A stretch of 64,000 nucleotides of DNA from Pterobdella sp. o SKG-2022. Lineage: Eukaryota > Annelida > Clitellata > Hirudinida > Piscicolidae. The notes beneath the pieces are model-generated. The model was not told where the DNA came from. It did no database searches and saw only the letters and a list, made by a program, of their open reading frames with translations. A program made the position numbers and the translations under genes. The stretch covers positions 6,789,206-6,853,205 of the forward strand of contig OZ038324.1 of the NCBI GenBank assembly GCA_964035795.1, written 5' to 3'. Shown piece after piece: positions 51,201-64,000 of the stretch (its first letter is position 1; each line of letters starts with the position of its first letter).

Positions 51201-53433
51201 CAGCCATCATCGCCATGGGAAAGCAGGGACGCTTTAGACCGGGAAGGACTCACATCTGTTAGTTTTAATTTTTTCATATCCATCCTCACAAAACTCAATT
51301 GATTTATTTCAAGTATTAAAACAAATTAATAGTAGGATTTGAGTCAACATTGTAGTAAGGAAACCTGTAAGGTAAGTGATGGCCGAGTTTCTTCTGGCCG
51401 ACGAAAGGTGGTTCAGGGAGGAGACTGGTGGAGAAAGTGAAGGTCGAGATCTGTTGCCTGAGTTCCTTCTGTGGGTGTTGGGAGACACAAAAAGAATTGA
51501 CGATTTGTTGGCGGTTTTGTTGACTGAAAGATTGTGGGTAGAAGAGTGTGACTCGGGAACTACAAACATGGATGAGCGACGAAGCTTATTGGCTGGTTTT
51601 TGTTGTCGCGGTGTGATGTCATGTGTGCTCTGGCGACTGTTTCTGCGGTGCACGATGATAAAGTTATTGAATAAAATCAATATTTATTGTATTTCATATT
51701 CTCTTTTTTATTATTATTTTGTCGTTTTTGTCGTTTTTGTATTAGCGGTAAGGTTTTTTGTGAAACTAGGCAGATGTTGTTTATGGCTTTTTTGAACTTT
51801 TGAACCCAGTCGTTGTGAAAGTTTTCTTTTTGAGTTGAGACAGAATACTGATTATAAATGTGGACTAGGTTCAAAAGTTTTGTAGCTCCAATAAAATAAT
51901 TTCTATGCATAATCAGAGACTTAATCAGATTTTCTATTTCAAATATTGGGTGAACAAATGGTGAAAAAGAAAATAAATCCTATTTCTAGTTGAAAAATAA
52001 TACAAATAACAGAAAATAAGGTAATAAATTTAATTTTAGCATTCATCTCAGAAAAAATACATTTAAAAAGTATATTGAGAAAAATATTTCTTCTGCGTGC
52101 CTGACACTACCCTTTCAAACAACACCTCAAGTTTCTAAAAACTTTTTATTCAAACTTATATAAAGCATTTTTCATTTTAAAAAATTTTTTTAATATGAAT
52201 TCCTTTTTAGTGTTTTGAATTTTTTTTCAATAATTTTGAAATTGCCCTTAATATATCACACTAATTTGAAATTTAAATTTTCTCACATGAAAAAATTCAA
52301 AACTTTGAATTTCACGAAAGGGAATTTAACAATGAATTATTTATATGGCATGATGGATGTTACAGTGCCCCATTTCCACCTCCTGCAAACTCAAAAAAAC
52401 AGAGCTTAAAGCCAAATTGAAGTTCTTAATTGAGAAAAACTCGAATTAGCTTCAAAATTCAATTTTCGGATTAAGGCAATACAAAAATTTGCATAAAAGC
52501 ATAAAGATTAAAATCTTTTGCTTCGCATGTCAAACAATAAAACTCAACCTAGAACACATTCAAAAACAAAACAAAAATTTAATTTTGTAATTGAAAGCCT
52601 CACTTGGTTCTTGGATATTTGTTGTCGGGGGTCTTAACAGGATTCATTTTCTTCAAGTTTTCTGCTGATTTTGCTTCAAATTGCCCATTATTGAATTCCT
52701 TTTTGCTTGCCTCCAGCTGCCTTGAATTTCTTGTTTTTGCACTGAATCGACGTTTGTGCTCTCCTTCTCCCTTCCTCGTTTTTATGTTCTCACATGATAA
52801 CCTTCTATTTTTTTTATCAGCCTTAATCTCATCAATATTCATAACTTTTTTAGCCCCGCCTACTGGCTCTGTTAAATCATCTTTTTTGTCTTCATCTTCT
52901 CGTTCTTCTTTCAAGTCTTCAGCGAAATTAACTTTACTTGTACGAAAATTTTTGTTTTCCTCCTCTTCTTCCCAGGAGATATCCTCAACCCTTTCTTGTC
53001 TTTTCAGGTGCTGGTTGTTTGACTTTTGCTTTTTGATTTGAAGATTTTGGAATTGTAAAGAACTGTTGTGGTCTGTAGAAATGTTTACAGGCTGGTCGGA
53101 TTTCCTCCGAGCAATGTTGACCTCTTCCAGTTGAGACTCTTCATCGAGTGGAAGGAACTGAACACAAGGTAAGAGGTTTTTTTTGTGGTTCAACTCCGTC
53201 ACCCCCATAGCGCTGTGACGTCGTCGTTTAGACTCATCGATGATTTTTTCACTGCAGATCACCACTTCTGTCGCAGCTGGTTTAAACCTACTTCTCCGTG
53301 GGTGCTTCAATTTTTTCAAGTGGTGAAGTTTTTGAGGAGTGCACTGGGTGGATGGTTGTGTGTCTTGTTGTGTATCGAAAGGTTTATATCTGCCATACGC
53401 TCTTGCTTTGTACAACTCGAATTCATCGTCCAT
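42239..53433 (-). CDS. RGK-family (Rad/Gem/Rem-like) small GTPase, complete, with degenerate nucleotide-binding motifs
   Basis: Eight exons: 53433-52604, 51642-51365, 51255-51119, 50973-50862, 48938-48844, 46316-46219, 45296-45232, 42531-42239. They total 1,908 nt, encode 635 residues and agree in phase at every junction. RGK proteins sit at the plasma membrane, inhibit voltage-gated calcium channels and affect the cytoskeleton. Residues 1-415 are a long disordered extension with seven RR-x-S motifs. The G domain follows: P-loop GLNGVGKNTL at 425-434, a strand matching the RGK DTYERT region (DTRTSTAVFLEG), no DxxG motif, VTYAVNDRSSF, TANKQDL with NKxD at 525-528, and CKFMEVSALLDHKVDKLL (G5). 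An acidic tail ends with KNCLSVFF, reminiscent of the RGK C-terminal Cys motif. Position 432 is Asn where the family has Ser/Thr. The intron after exon 7 is GC-AG. Start: Met 53433, before DDEFELYKAR. A divergent Ras-like GTPase outside RGK is the alternative. Confidence 0.8.
42532..45231 (-). other. intron 7 of the RGK gene (GC-AG)
   Basis: Donor AAAG then GCATGT, acceptor TTTGCAG. It contains the inverted-repeat element at 44904-45007 and otherwise only AT-rich sequence. Confidence 0.6.
44904..45007. repeat. inverted-repeat element with ~42-bp arms
   Basis: Arms 44904-44945 and 44966-45007 are reverse complements with only a few mismatches (core ACAAAGCTTTCTGTTAACTA) around a 20-bp spacer. 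It shares the AAAGCTTTnTGT-type core with the element at 34019-34168. Confidence 0.8.
46317..50861 (-). other. introns 4 and 5 of the RGK gene
   Basis: Two large AT-rich introns flanking exon 48938-48844. No additional exon, RNA gene or named repeat was supported. Confidence 0.4.
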
Positions 53434-55562
53434 TGTGGAACTGTTGGTGTGTACTGTGATGGTCAAAGCATGACACAATTTTTTGATATACAATAAAAAG
53501 TTATTCAAAAGATAATGTAGATATTTAAAATTTTTGAAAGTTCGTTTTCAAACGTGAGTCTGAGTAAGTAAAGAGCTAACTCAAATTAGCTTCATTATCT
53601 GCAGACACACAAAAAAAATGAAAATGCAATGTGCAATTTTGATACGAAAAAATATAATTTAGGGCTGGATTTCAACGTCATTGAAGAGGAAAAAAGCATT
53701 TTCAAATGAAATTCAATCATGACAATTTTTTGAAATATCAAATGCAAATACTTTAATAGACTTAGTCTTTAGGTAAGATTAAATACTTTAGTTTAAATAT
53801 ATTTCTATATGGTAATGTTCTAAAATATGCACAAATTTTGTAACGCTTCATGATGTTATCACAAATGGTGCAAAAATATAAGTATAATTGGAAAATCAAG
53901 TAACAAAAAAAAATAATCAAAATTAATCAAGTAATAGAAATAACATAAATATTAATAATAACAATGAGGATAAAAAAAAATAATAATAATAAAACTAAAA
54001 AAATAATTATTAAATACAAATGGAGCCTAATTCTTAGAAGGAATCTTGTAGGGATACACAGCACACACGTCATGTTTTATGACGGCAACATGATTAAAAA
54101 ATCGAGTACCATCCTTTATTTCATTCGACATTTTTTGTATCTATCATCATTATTATCATCATCGTCGTTTTCATTATTTTATTTAATTTTTATTTTGATT
54201 ATTTTTTCGTTTTGTCAATTTTAACATCTTCAGCTTTTTTATACATTTTTTCGTGTGACTTTCTTTGTCGACGTTGTAGCTACCCACCTTATTCAACTTT
54301 TAAGAGACAGCTTGTTTTGTTTTTTTATTTTATAACTCTAAGTTTTTAAAAAAATCATTATTTCGTAATAAAATAGTTTTATAAGGCTTATCAGTCAGAA
54401 TTTTTTTGTGCGTATATTAAAGAAAAAACACAAAAAATAAATCTTCAAATAACAACTTTTAGTAATTAAAATTTTGAAAAAAAGTTTCAACTTTATAAAT
54501 TTTAAACAAAACTACTACTTTGATGCAATCCTTAACAAAAAAAATTAAATAAAAAATAATAAAATTAATAAAAAAAAGAAAATAGTAAAAAGAAAAAAAA
54601 TACTGAAGAATAATGAAGATGATAAAAAATAATAAAAATATTAATAAGATAACACAAAAAAATGAAAGGTATAGAGAAAAACCTACAAAAGATTAGCTTC
54701 ATCCATTTCTTTTATGAGGTTACTTGGTTCTTAAGGCTTTTTTTAAATGCACACTACTCTTGATAAGCTTTATCTCGCAATGTTGATGAAATATCACAGA
54801 ATATATTTAATGGCATCGCTCATACGAATTTTCTTGTATTTTTTATGAGATGCTATTAGCTTAAACCATGACGGCCATTTTATTTGCATTTTAAAAGATT
54901 CATTCTGGAGCTAGCTCGGTGATAGTTTTAAATTTTCAAGTCTTTTTTTCGAAGCTAATAAAAACATAAATTGAAAATAATCAAATTTTTAAAAACAAAC
55001 GACCAAACATTGTAGGAAACAATAAAGATCATATCAGCCTAAACTTATGAATTTCCCAAGATACTATGAAACCGAAATGTTTTCTTGCCAGAATCGGAGG
55101 TGTCTAACTAAGTGGAAACCTCAAAAAAAGCAAGTAAACATAATAATATTGATAAAAATGATAGATTGAAAGCTATGAGTTTCCAGCCCTCCTAAACAGA
55201 GCTGTATAAGCGGTCATCATTATTATTATAAATTTTTCTTTTTTTTACATCAACATAAATGCGTGCTTGTAATTATTTTGTAACTATCATCAAACCAACA
55301 AAATTTTTCCCAGTCAAAAAGTTTTCTATTTATTCATTGAACTTTTACATTAAAAATGGGGGGTGAAAGAACTTCGAAGTGATTGTAATAATTTGACAAG
55401 TTATAATACATTTTAAACAGTCTTATAATTAAAATTATAGCATAAAAAAATTTCTAGTTCAAGGAAAGATCAACTCACTTAAAGAATCAAACCATCTAAA
55501 CAGACACACAATTCTTTGCATAAATAAATTCTTTCAAGGTAAACCACTATAACAAAATTCGT

Positions 55563-55626
55563 CACACGTACAACCAGCCAAAAGCACAACTACCCACACG
55601 TACAACCAGCCAAAAACACAACTACC
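55563..55626. repeat. 32-bp tandem duplication
   Basis: Two adjacent copies starting CACACGTACAACCAGCCAAA that differ at one base (AAAGC versus AAAAC). GC-richer than its surroundings. Confidence 0.9.
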
Positions 55627-56206
55627 CACCTTTGCAAAGCCACCAACAACGCACCCAAACCTACAAGATGTGTGCAACAGTACTAAAAACAAAAACCTAA
55701 TAATAACAAAAGGAAGGAAATCAATGGCTGAAAAATGGATATTAGGAAGGTGAAATTATGGATGGAATAATACACAGATAAATGTTCGGTGTTTTCGTGA
55801 CGAAAATATTCAAAATTAATGACTTTTCTCTTGAATATATATCCTTTACCATAGTTTCAGTATGAGGATATATTTTTTCTACTATGATTTCTAACTCAGT
55901 ACTCAACAAAAGGTTTCGAACCCCATATGTCGCATCTCAACTGTGAGTTTCCATTGGTATGTGCCGAAGGATTCTAGATTCTAAGTAATTACTTATGAAT
56001 GTCTTGAACCTGATAATTGAAAGACGTCACGAAGCAAAACACTTTGCGATAAAAAATTTTAGAAGCTCATGGCTTTTTCATTACTCATGGGATCTTCCTT
56101 ACTATGTTTTTCTTCTCCACTTTCCCTTTTATCAATTATGGGAAATATTTCCTTGATTTTTTTTCTAATAAAGTGTGACCTGAAAAATCCTAACACATTC
56201 TCAGTT

Positions 56207-56294
56207 GCATTGTATTGTATTTTACTTATTGTATTGTATTGTGTTGTATTGTATTGTATTGTATTTTATTGTATTTTATTGTATTGTATTGTAT
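56207..56294. repeat. (TTGTA)n pentanucleotide repeat
   Basis: About 88 bp of TTGTA units with TTTTA and TGTTG variants. Confidence 0.9.
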
Positions 56295-57857
56295 GAATCG
56301 ATCATAAGGTTATCTTTAAGGTGGCCCAAACAACACCCACAATCGTTCGTGAGTCAAGTGGCACATGTAAAATATAGCATTTAATTGAAAAATAATGAGC
56401 ACAAAAGAACTGATTTCAAAACCGCGTACAATATATTTTTGAGTGCACTCAAAACCATGGAACGTATGATGCTTTGGTTCACTAACTTCGTGTTATAATT
56501 ATATCATATGATCTTGGTGTTTTGACTGAATCATATGATTTTGATGTTGGTACTGTATTATTATTCGTAGTTATATAGCTGCGTTTCATATATCTTAGTT
56601 ATCTTGTATTGCATATTTTATTGCATCGTACAAGTGTTATAATGAGTATTGGTAGCCTCTTTATAAAGTCATCAACTCAACACTGACATTATCACTAGAT
56701 ATTTAAGCTGGTTTTTTTGACGCTTAGAGCAGTGTTTAGTAGAGAATTCAATGTTTTTTTTGCCACCCTTGAAGTTTTTTTGTTTCATATAGTTTGTTTG
56801 GTCCATCAAACAGAATTTAAAAATTTGTTGAAACAGTAAAGTTTTCTCTGTAGAGGAATATTTCGACAAAAAATGATTATAATGAGGTGTTCTCAAGAAA
56901 ATGAACACAATATTAATTCAACTACAAGAGTCAAAAAATTTTTCAAAGAAGAAAAACTTCTAACTTTGTTTTTAATTCCAAGTTCTGACTAAAAATGGAA
57001 ATTTTCAATAATAATTATAACATAGTTGAATCGTCTGTAGTGTTTTTCATTGAGTCATGCCATTTTATTTCATATTTTCATTATATTAGGTACAGTTATT
57101 ATATTAATTATTACGTTTTACATATCTGAATTTCATTATATCTATTCATTCTATTATACTTTCTATTCTACAATGTAGTTGTACTGTATTATTGTATTAT
57201 AAACTTTCATTTTTTTTGTATTAGTATCGCATATTCTGTATTTAAACACTATCAATTGTAATAAAAACGCTTGAAAATCCTTGATTTTTCTGCCGTAATA
57301 TTTTAGCAGAACCAAGAATGGTATAAAATCTCAATGCATTATCTTTATGTAGATGTATATAGAGAATAAAATTGAAATATGTAGGTAATATAGCGTGCTT
57401 TCTACCCTAAATTGCAGAGGAATAATCTCTTTGTGATTTTCTGAATAATACTCATAAAATCGTAACCTTTTTGATTAACAATAGGTATGGAAAGACAAAA
57501 AAGGTTAAAAACATTATTATAACAATTTTTTAAAAACATCTAATAATTAATAATAAAAGTGGTCTTAACAATGAAGGATCATAAAACTTAAAGGAATTTA
57601 TAGTTGTATTAAAATTTTCAAAAAATAAAAACAATAAAAAACTGATTGAAAATAATAAAAATAATATAAAAAACGATAACAGTTCAACAAAAAATAAAAT
57701 TTAAATATAATTTAAAAAGCATAAATCGCAAAGAAGTTGATAAAGTTGATATAAATCAAGGGGATTAAAACACGCAACTTTGATACGACAGCATGATACG
57801 ATACAGACCAAGGCATCTTTCTAAAGAAAAAATTTGAAATAAAATTGATAATAATAT

Positions 57858-57859
57858 AA

Positions 57860-57909
<50 letters not shown>
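57858..57909. repeat. (AAT)n microsatellite
   Basis: About 50 bp of pure AAT triplets. Confidence 0.9.
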
Positions 57910-57911
<2 letters not shown>

Positions 57912-59236
57912 GAAAAATAATCATTGAATTTTGATAAAATTTTTTTTCAATTTAGTGAAAAAATAGAAATGATAAAATCTCATTCTAAACACAAGAAAGT
58001 TTCTTTCTTAAATTTTGTGGCATACAAGGAGTATGGCCCTGTGAAACATACCTATTACGCTACTGAAACCCCAATTTGGGGTTGACTAATGGTCGTCTTA
58101 AATACATACATGAATAAAAAATATAGTAATAAAAAATATGACTGGAATAAAAAAATAGTTAAAACAAATAATTAATATCAAATTCTTTGAAAGAAATATT
58201 GTATAAAGAAAAATAAAGAAAAAAGTGGATTTGTGTAAAAAAAATAATTAACTTAAATTGAAGTAAGTCGAAGATGGTACTTTGAAATATAGAAAAGCTT
58301 TATTTCAAATACAAGAAGGAATACAGCACAAAATGATTAAATTCAAAGAAAGTGGTTTTCAAAAGTCCTATTCATTAAAATTTAAAAAAACAACTAAAAT
58401 TTTTAAAAACAGGATAGAATTGAAAAGATAATTTGGGTGTAGTTGATGTTTTCAGATAATTAAAATGAACAGAAAAAGTGGCTGACATCAAAAACACAAA
58501 CTGAGTTTTAGATTGTTTCCAAGTAATTACACATTTTTCTTATAATTTCGAGTGTTTCCAAATCTTAGTTTATTTCTTTGGACTTTTTTTTCTTAGTTTT
58601 TTTTCGAAATTAAAATTTTTTTGTCCTAAATACAACTTTTATTTTCACCTCCAGTGTACAAGAGGGAAGAAGATGGAATGCATAAATTTAATAGGAATAA
58701 TTAGAAAACCATTAAATTAAATAATTTTGGAACCAAAGAGTCATGAGGTTGATGCGACTTTAAAAACATAATCAATCAAGTTCTTTCAAAAACCATTTTT
58801 CCAAGCCTAAAGAGAAGCATTCATTGAAATTGAGAATTAGTCTAACCTAAAAGCCAATGTGTAAATTTCAATTAAACATTACAAGATCTATCAACTTCAA
58901 AAATTTGTCAATCGTGAAACTAATATAGAAAGCTATGAAAAAGCCAACTCCTAACTCAACTTAAAACTCTGTTCCATAAAGTCTTGACAGGAATATGTGT
59001 AAGTGCTGCTGTATACAATACAATATGCCACAGTGCATGAAAACACATCCCATTAAAAGTTAACACAATACAAATATTAAAAGCTTCGTCGTGTTTCTAG
59101 AGTTTCAAGATCTTAGGGCCATATATTTCTCGGGTTTTACAGGAGAATTCAATTGTTTAAGCTGTTTTAATGGTTCTAACGTTGTTTATGTTACGTAAGT
59201 TGTTCAAGTGAAGGAAGAAAATTTTATTATAGATAC

Positions 59237-59609
<373 letters not shown>

Positions 59610-60394
59610 AAAGATATAAATAGATGAATATTTGAGGTATTTTAGTCTCTTTTTTATTTATAAGACAAAACTCTAAATTTCTCAAAAGAGTTTTTCTGAA
59701 TATTAAATGACTTTCTTTGTCTTTTCTATACATAGCTCTTTATTCCATTGAAATAGCTCGAGTAGTTATTTTTAGAAAAGGCAGATAAAAAAATTTAAGA
59801 CATTTTTTATCAAAAATTGTTTGAATAATAAAACGAATCTAATTTTAGAAGCAAAATACATTAGCAAAAATTTTTTTCAATGGCGGAATATTTCGTACAC
59901 TTTGTTGTGTGTTTTATACTTGATTTAGAGGTTCAAACTTATAAATTACAACTATTGAACTAGAAAATCCCTTCTAACATAAAATATAGGTGTTAAACTT
60001 GTTAAGCATTAAAATGACTTAAAACCTAAGATCAATTTCACTCTTAAACCCAAGAAATCAAGATATGGCGTCTGTATTGATTTAGTTTTATTTTAATTTA
60101 TTTTTTCATGTTTTTCATAATTTTAAACAGAATAAGGTTTATAAATAAAGAATATAAAACGTTAGTTTTCGATCAATTTTTCTTATACTCTCAAAATACT
60201 CAAAGTTTTTCAAATATCTTAAGTTTTAATTATTTTCTCTCTTTTCTTTGAGTTGAAGCTTAATTTGAATGCTTTTAAATAAAAATTTAACTACGTTAAT
60301 GTTTGAAACTTTTGCTATTTTTAAACTCCAAAATAAGATCTGTTGTGTTCTATTCTATGGACTTATAATCAATTCTTAATTCTGAATGCAAAAA

Positions 60395-60540
60395 TGTTGT
60401 CCACATTGTCGCTTCCAACATCCATGACGCTTGAAAAGCAAGCACGTCAGACCATTTCTTTGAAGCCTGGCATATACCGTGCAGTGCTTTATGTCTTCTG
60501 GGATGACTTAATTGAGCACACTCGCATGAAAACGTGATAG
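60395..60540 (+). other. GC-richer island with a short open frame, unknown
   Basis: About 145 bp of visibly less AT-rich sequence, open on the plus strand from an ATG at 60343 to a stop at 60535-60537 (SLKPGIYRAVLYVFWDD). The minus strand is also open. It may be an exon, a retrocopy or part of a transposon; a tRNA-like SINE head follows about 110 bp downstream. No family is recognised. Confidence 0.25.
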
Positions 60541-60645
60541 AACTTGTATCTTTAAAGTCGGCATTTGTGGAATATTGATTCATGGAACTAATTTTTTTGA
60601 TTTTCTTACGTTTAATACAAAATTCTAATTTCAATTTTTTTTGTT

Positions 60646-60722
60646 TAGTGTTGTTGATTGGCCCGAATTCGAACCTGTCATTTTTGAATTTGCAATCTAA
60701 CGCTCTACCACCACGCCAACCG
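60646..60722 (-). repeat. tRNA-derived SINE head or tRNA pseudogene, second family
   Basis: On the minus strand it reads GTTGGCGTGGTGGTAGAGCG (A box) and GACAGGTTCGAATTC (B box), with TTGCAAA in the anticodon position. Arms do not pair as in a functional tRNA. The head differs from the 18644/32141 family. Confidence 0.6.
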
Positions 60723-60785
60723 AACGGAGCTGACAGCGGACAAGGGTCAAATGCGTACAAAATAATAATTATAAAAACTTCTTAA

Positions 60786-63642
60786 TAAAAATTTTAAAGC
60801 CTCAGAATCTAAAATTTAAGATATCATAGTTCTAAACTTTTTTCTTAATGGCATCTCGGGAGAGCAGTTTTGAAGGATAAGGAGCAAATATTTGACTACT
60901 AAATTATAATTCAATGCTAATTTTTTTTATTCTCATTTGAAAATTTTTTTTAATAAAAATAATCTACTTTGGATAATTTTCAATTATTTTATTCCTGGTT
61001 TTTTAACTATAATGTGTACAAAACAATATACGCGTAGTACTTTAAGGCTGGTTCTGTATGGTTTAGCATCAAGATAGGTTGAATGACTAATTATTTTGTA
61101 TGGTTTGTATCAATTTATTAGCGTTAACATGTGTATGAAAGACCATCTGCTGGTGACTAAGTAGAAGAGAGGGAGTGCTCAAATATTAAGTGATTTGAAA
61201 CACATACACAAACACACAACAACAAAAGCACTAAATAAAGTCAAAAATAGTTATTTAGAAATATTATGTAGTGAATATCGTAAAGCTTTGTTTTAACAAA
61301 CCTACAAAACCGTTATCAAATTCAAATTTCGAAGTTAAGGACTTTTGAAGCCGCTAAGATTTCAAAATTTCCGTAAACATTTTTGTGGAAGCTTTTTAAA
61401 AATTTAATCACTTACAAAGAAATTAACTTAATACAAATTTCTAAAAGCCGAGTGGATGATTCTGGAGAATTTGAGTACTTGAAAAACTTATTAATTATGA
61501 AAAGCTGGACCAGGAGATGAATGCATTAGAAGATATAAATGCCTTCATAATGTTAGCTGTTCATTTAATTGATGACGATTCCGCGGTTCTTTGAAGCAGA
61601 TTTTCTAATATTCTAGATGGAAGATTCGGGTAATATAATAAGGGAGTATGCACTAAGAATTAAAAATTTAAAAACTGGTCAAATGATAAATATTTTTTCT
61701 ACCAAAATATAAAAGCAACAACAGTGTTTTATGATTTCCGCTAGAAAAAATATTACAACAGAATTCTTGGAAAAAGTGTCCGAAACATCTTCTAATTTCA
61801 AGCTTGGCCAAGCCTTTATGTTGAAAACATTCTGAAGCCAAATTTATTTCATCCTTGTTACTTCAAAGGGACCAACATGCGGGGGAAGCTTTGAAGAAAG
61901 AGTTGTGAAACAAAAAATATATGGGTATTTTGGGTTTGTTGAATTTTATGAAGAATATAATTATTTTTTATTCGTTATTTATCAAAACTGTAGTTTAGTT
62001 TAAAACAAAGTCATAAGTTTAGTGGGGTCATTTGGAATATTTGATTTAACAACAAGAAAATTTAAGAAAGCCAACATTGGTAATATATACTAAATTTATT
62101 ATAGTGAGATTCAAGGTTATTAAACAGAAAAATTGAAAAAGGCTGATAATGCCACAAAAAAAAAAAAACATACAGTGAAAAACTAAAATAAAAACAAAAA
62201 AAAAGCACGCTTTTGCATTTCAATTCTTTTTGCTCACTGCCATTTTTTTCGTTTGTTAGGCTTATTTTGTATGGGTTTAGTCCATTTTCATTTTTCTGAG
62301 CATTTTTTCCTATTATATCAGGTTTTGTTTTCGGTTTTTTAAGTTTCAAAAGTAGGTAATTTTTAGTTAAATTCATTTTTCCAGACAACTGAAATTTTTG
62401 CAAATAAAAATGTACTTTAGAAAATATAAATTCTACTGCTGTTTATTTTACACAAATTATCAATATTGTATTCATTTTAGATTTTTATATATTAATTATA
62501 TTCTCATTTTCATCATTATTTTAGGCAATAGATTAAAATTTCTACTCATTGAATAGAATCAATAAATAGGAAAAAAAACATGGTGTAATTTCTGTTTATA
62601 TAAAACCACATAAATACTCAAAACTCGAAATGATAATTTATATTATTCAGTAATAACTTGGTAATGTGATAATCTCCACAGAGTTCATTATAATATAGAA
62701 AACATGCGGTTCTCACGCCATTTTATAATATAATTAACGCAATGTTCACTTTTTGCTCTTGAATTTCTCTTATCGTTAATATTTCGTCACCTGGCCAGAT
62801 AAAAATTCCTGCATATCTAAAGGGATGTGCGGGTAACAGGTTTTATGCTCACAAATTTATTCCTTGCTCGTTTATGTTTTATTGACTTATATACTGCTCA
62901 TAATTGGCGGTGAGTAACGGATTATGTGGATTTCAATCGTTTTTAATATATTATGACTAATTAAATTTTTTTTTTACAGTAAAATTAATTTAATTAAATT
63001 GTTTCTTTTTTGAAACTGTTTAATATTGAAACTTGGAACAAAATACATTTTTGGAAAGAGGTACATGGAACTCTGATAAATAATCTGGTTAAATAGGATT
63101 ATAAATTAATTCAAACCCGCGTGATAATTCTTGTTGCTGAAAAACATGTGGTGAATCATATCTATTTATTTAAAAAGCTTATAGTAATTAGCAACAATGT
63201 TTAAAGTCAATTTATGAGAGAATTTAGTAAATTTAGTACATTTAATAGGCAAAAACAGCTAGAATTTTCGTTATGTATAGCCTTACCATAATAGGTTAGC
63301 ATCTAGCAATAGTGATTGTTCAAAGTTTGCATAGTGAGTTGTGATTATTTGAAACTTCTGGAGTACTTAATATTTGTTTAAAATCTTTATAAATTATGGT
63401 TTGTTAAAAAATCCTATATTAATAAATATACTAAAATTCTTCCATAAATCGACGTAAAAACATTGTTGAATATATTAACGGATAATATTAACTGTAATAT
63501 TTGTTTGAAGTTCTAATACTAATTATTAAATATTCAAAATTATATATGATTTTCAATAACCTAAAACTTTTATGAAGAGCAACAATTATTCTAATATTTT
63601 TTCATAATTTTTAATTTTATACATCTCTTATAACAAAGATAC
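60786..63642. other. AT-rich stretch with no firm gene
   Basis: No exon can be firmly supported. A 26-nt microexon candidate at 62791-62816 (minus) is described in the findings. Confidence 0.4.
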
Positions 63643-63745
63643 CGGACTCACATAGAAGTGATCCTTCAAGTACAGCACGCCACAATCTTCCATCTACCTC
63701 AGCTTTCAATCCATCTTCAAGTGATATTATTTTTACGCGTTTAGG
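63643..63745 (-). CDS. possible exon of an unrecognised gene
   Basis: An open minus-strand segment with ordinary composition reads RVKIISLEDGLKAEVDGRL, then WRAVLEGSLLCES. It ends at a donor-like G before GTATCT, and an AG at 63746-63747 could be the acceptor. The frame stays open upstream to about 63775, so the 5' limit is uncertain. I do not recognise the family. The rest of the gene would lie beyond the window on the high-coordinate side. Confidence 0.35.
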
Positions 63746-64000
63746 CTCAGAGTTTTTGCGAAATTTTTTTAAGCATCAAAACGTATTGGCTCTTTGTGTT
63801 ATTATGGCCGAAATATTGTTTTTTGGTTGTTTTTGATGCTTTGTTTCAGTTTTGAATTAAATTTTTTATCTTGAATACTGATTTTTGTATCCAATCTTAC
63901 TGATTTTTTCACATTAATAATTTTTTATTGTTTTAATTATTTATTAATTCCATTTATTTCAATATATTTTAAAATTTATCGTTAGCAAAATGTAGTGGAA

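Larger units (their letters stand above)
53434..59236. other. long non-coding stretch upstream of the RGK gene
   Basis: It presumably holds the RGK promoter and 5' UTR. Apart from the small tandem repeats listed separately, I see no exon or RNA gene that can be supported. Confidence 0.4.

Overview
This is AT-rich animal (metazoan) nuclear DNA: genes are split by many short introns, tRNA-derived SINEs and hairpin elements lie in the introns, and microsatellites are abundant. Filamin, an RGK-type GTPase and the ciliary assembly factor WDR92/DNAAF10 place it in Metazoa, probably a ciliated bilaterian; the species cannot be read from the window. All gene models below were built by hand from reading frame, splice-site phase and family resemblance, without database searches.

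Layout. 1-680 (+): last two exons of an unrecognised gene. 1067-1759 (+): first three exons of an FG-repeat nucleoporin that looks like NUP54, ending just before a 200-N gap (1949-2148). 2149-16928: one contig between two 200-N gaps, filled by a minus-strand gene (16563 to 3487). Its five exons join in frame into a protein of about 2,580 residues, with a signal peptide, several membrane segments and very long Asn/Asp/Lys/Glu-rich stretches; its family is not recognised. 16929-17128: second gap. 18855-18958 (+): a coiled-coil exon that may belong to NUP54. 22106-35910 (-): 29 exons of a filamin (about 1,164 residues, 12 Ig-like repeats) whose N-terminus was not found. 38397-41162 (+): a complete 8-exon WDR92/DNAAF10. 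42239-53433 (-): a complete 8-exon RGK-family small GTPase of 635 residues, convergent with WDR92. 53434-64000: mostly non-coding, with simple repeats, one tRNA-like SINE and a possible minus-strand exon near 63.7 kb.

The genes do not form a pathway; filamin and WDR92 are divergent, WDR92 and the RGK gene convergent. The observations most worth following are the RGK-like protein, whose P-loop carries Asn where Ras has Ser17 and whose DxxG motif is gone while NKxD remains; the giant low-complexity membrane protein whose contig is bracketed by gaps; the unusual 5' splice sites (T at +3 in 23 of 50 modelled introns, plus one GC-AG intron); and microsatellites that abut or form splice signals in filamin and WDR92.
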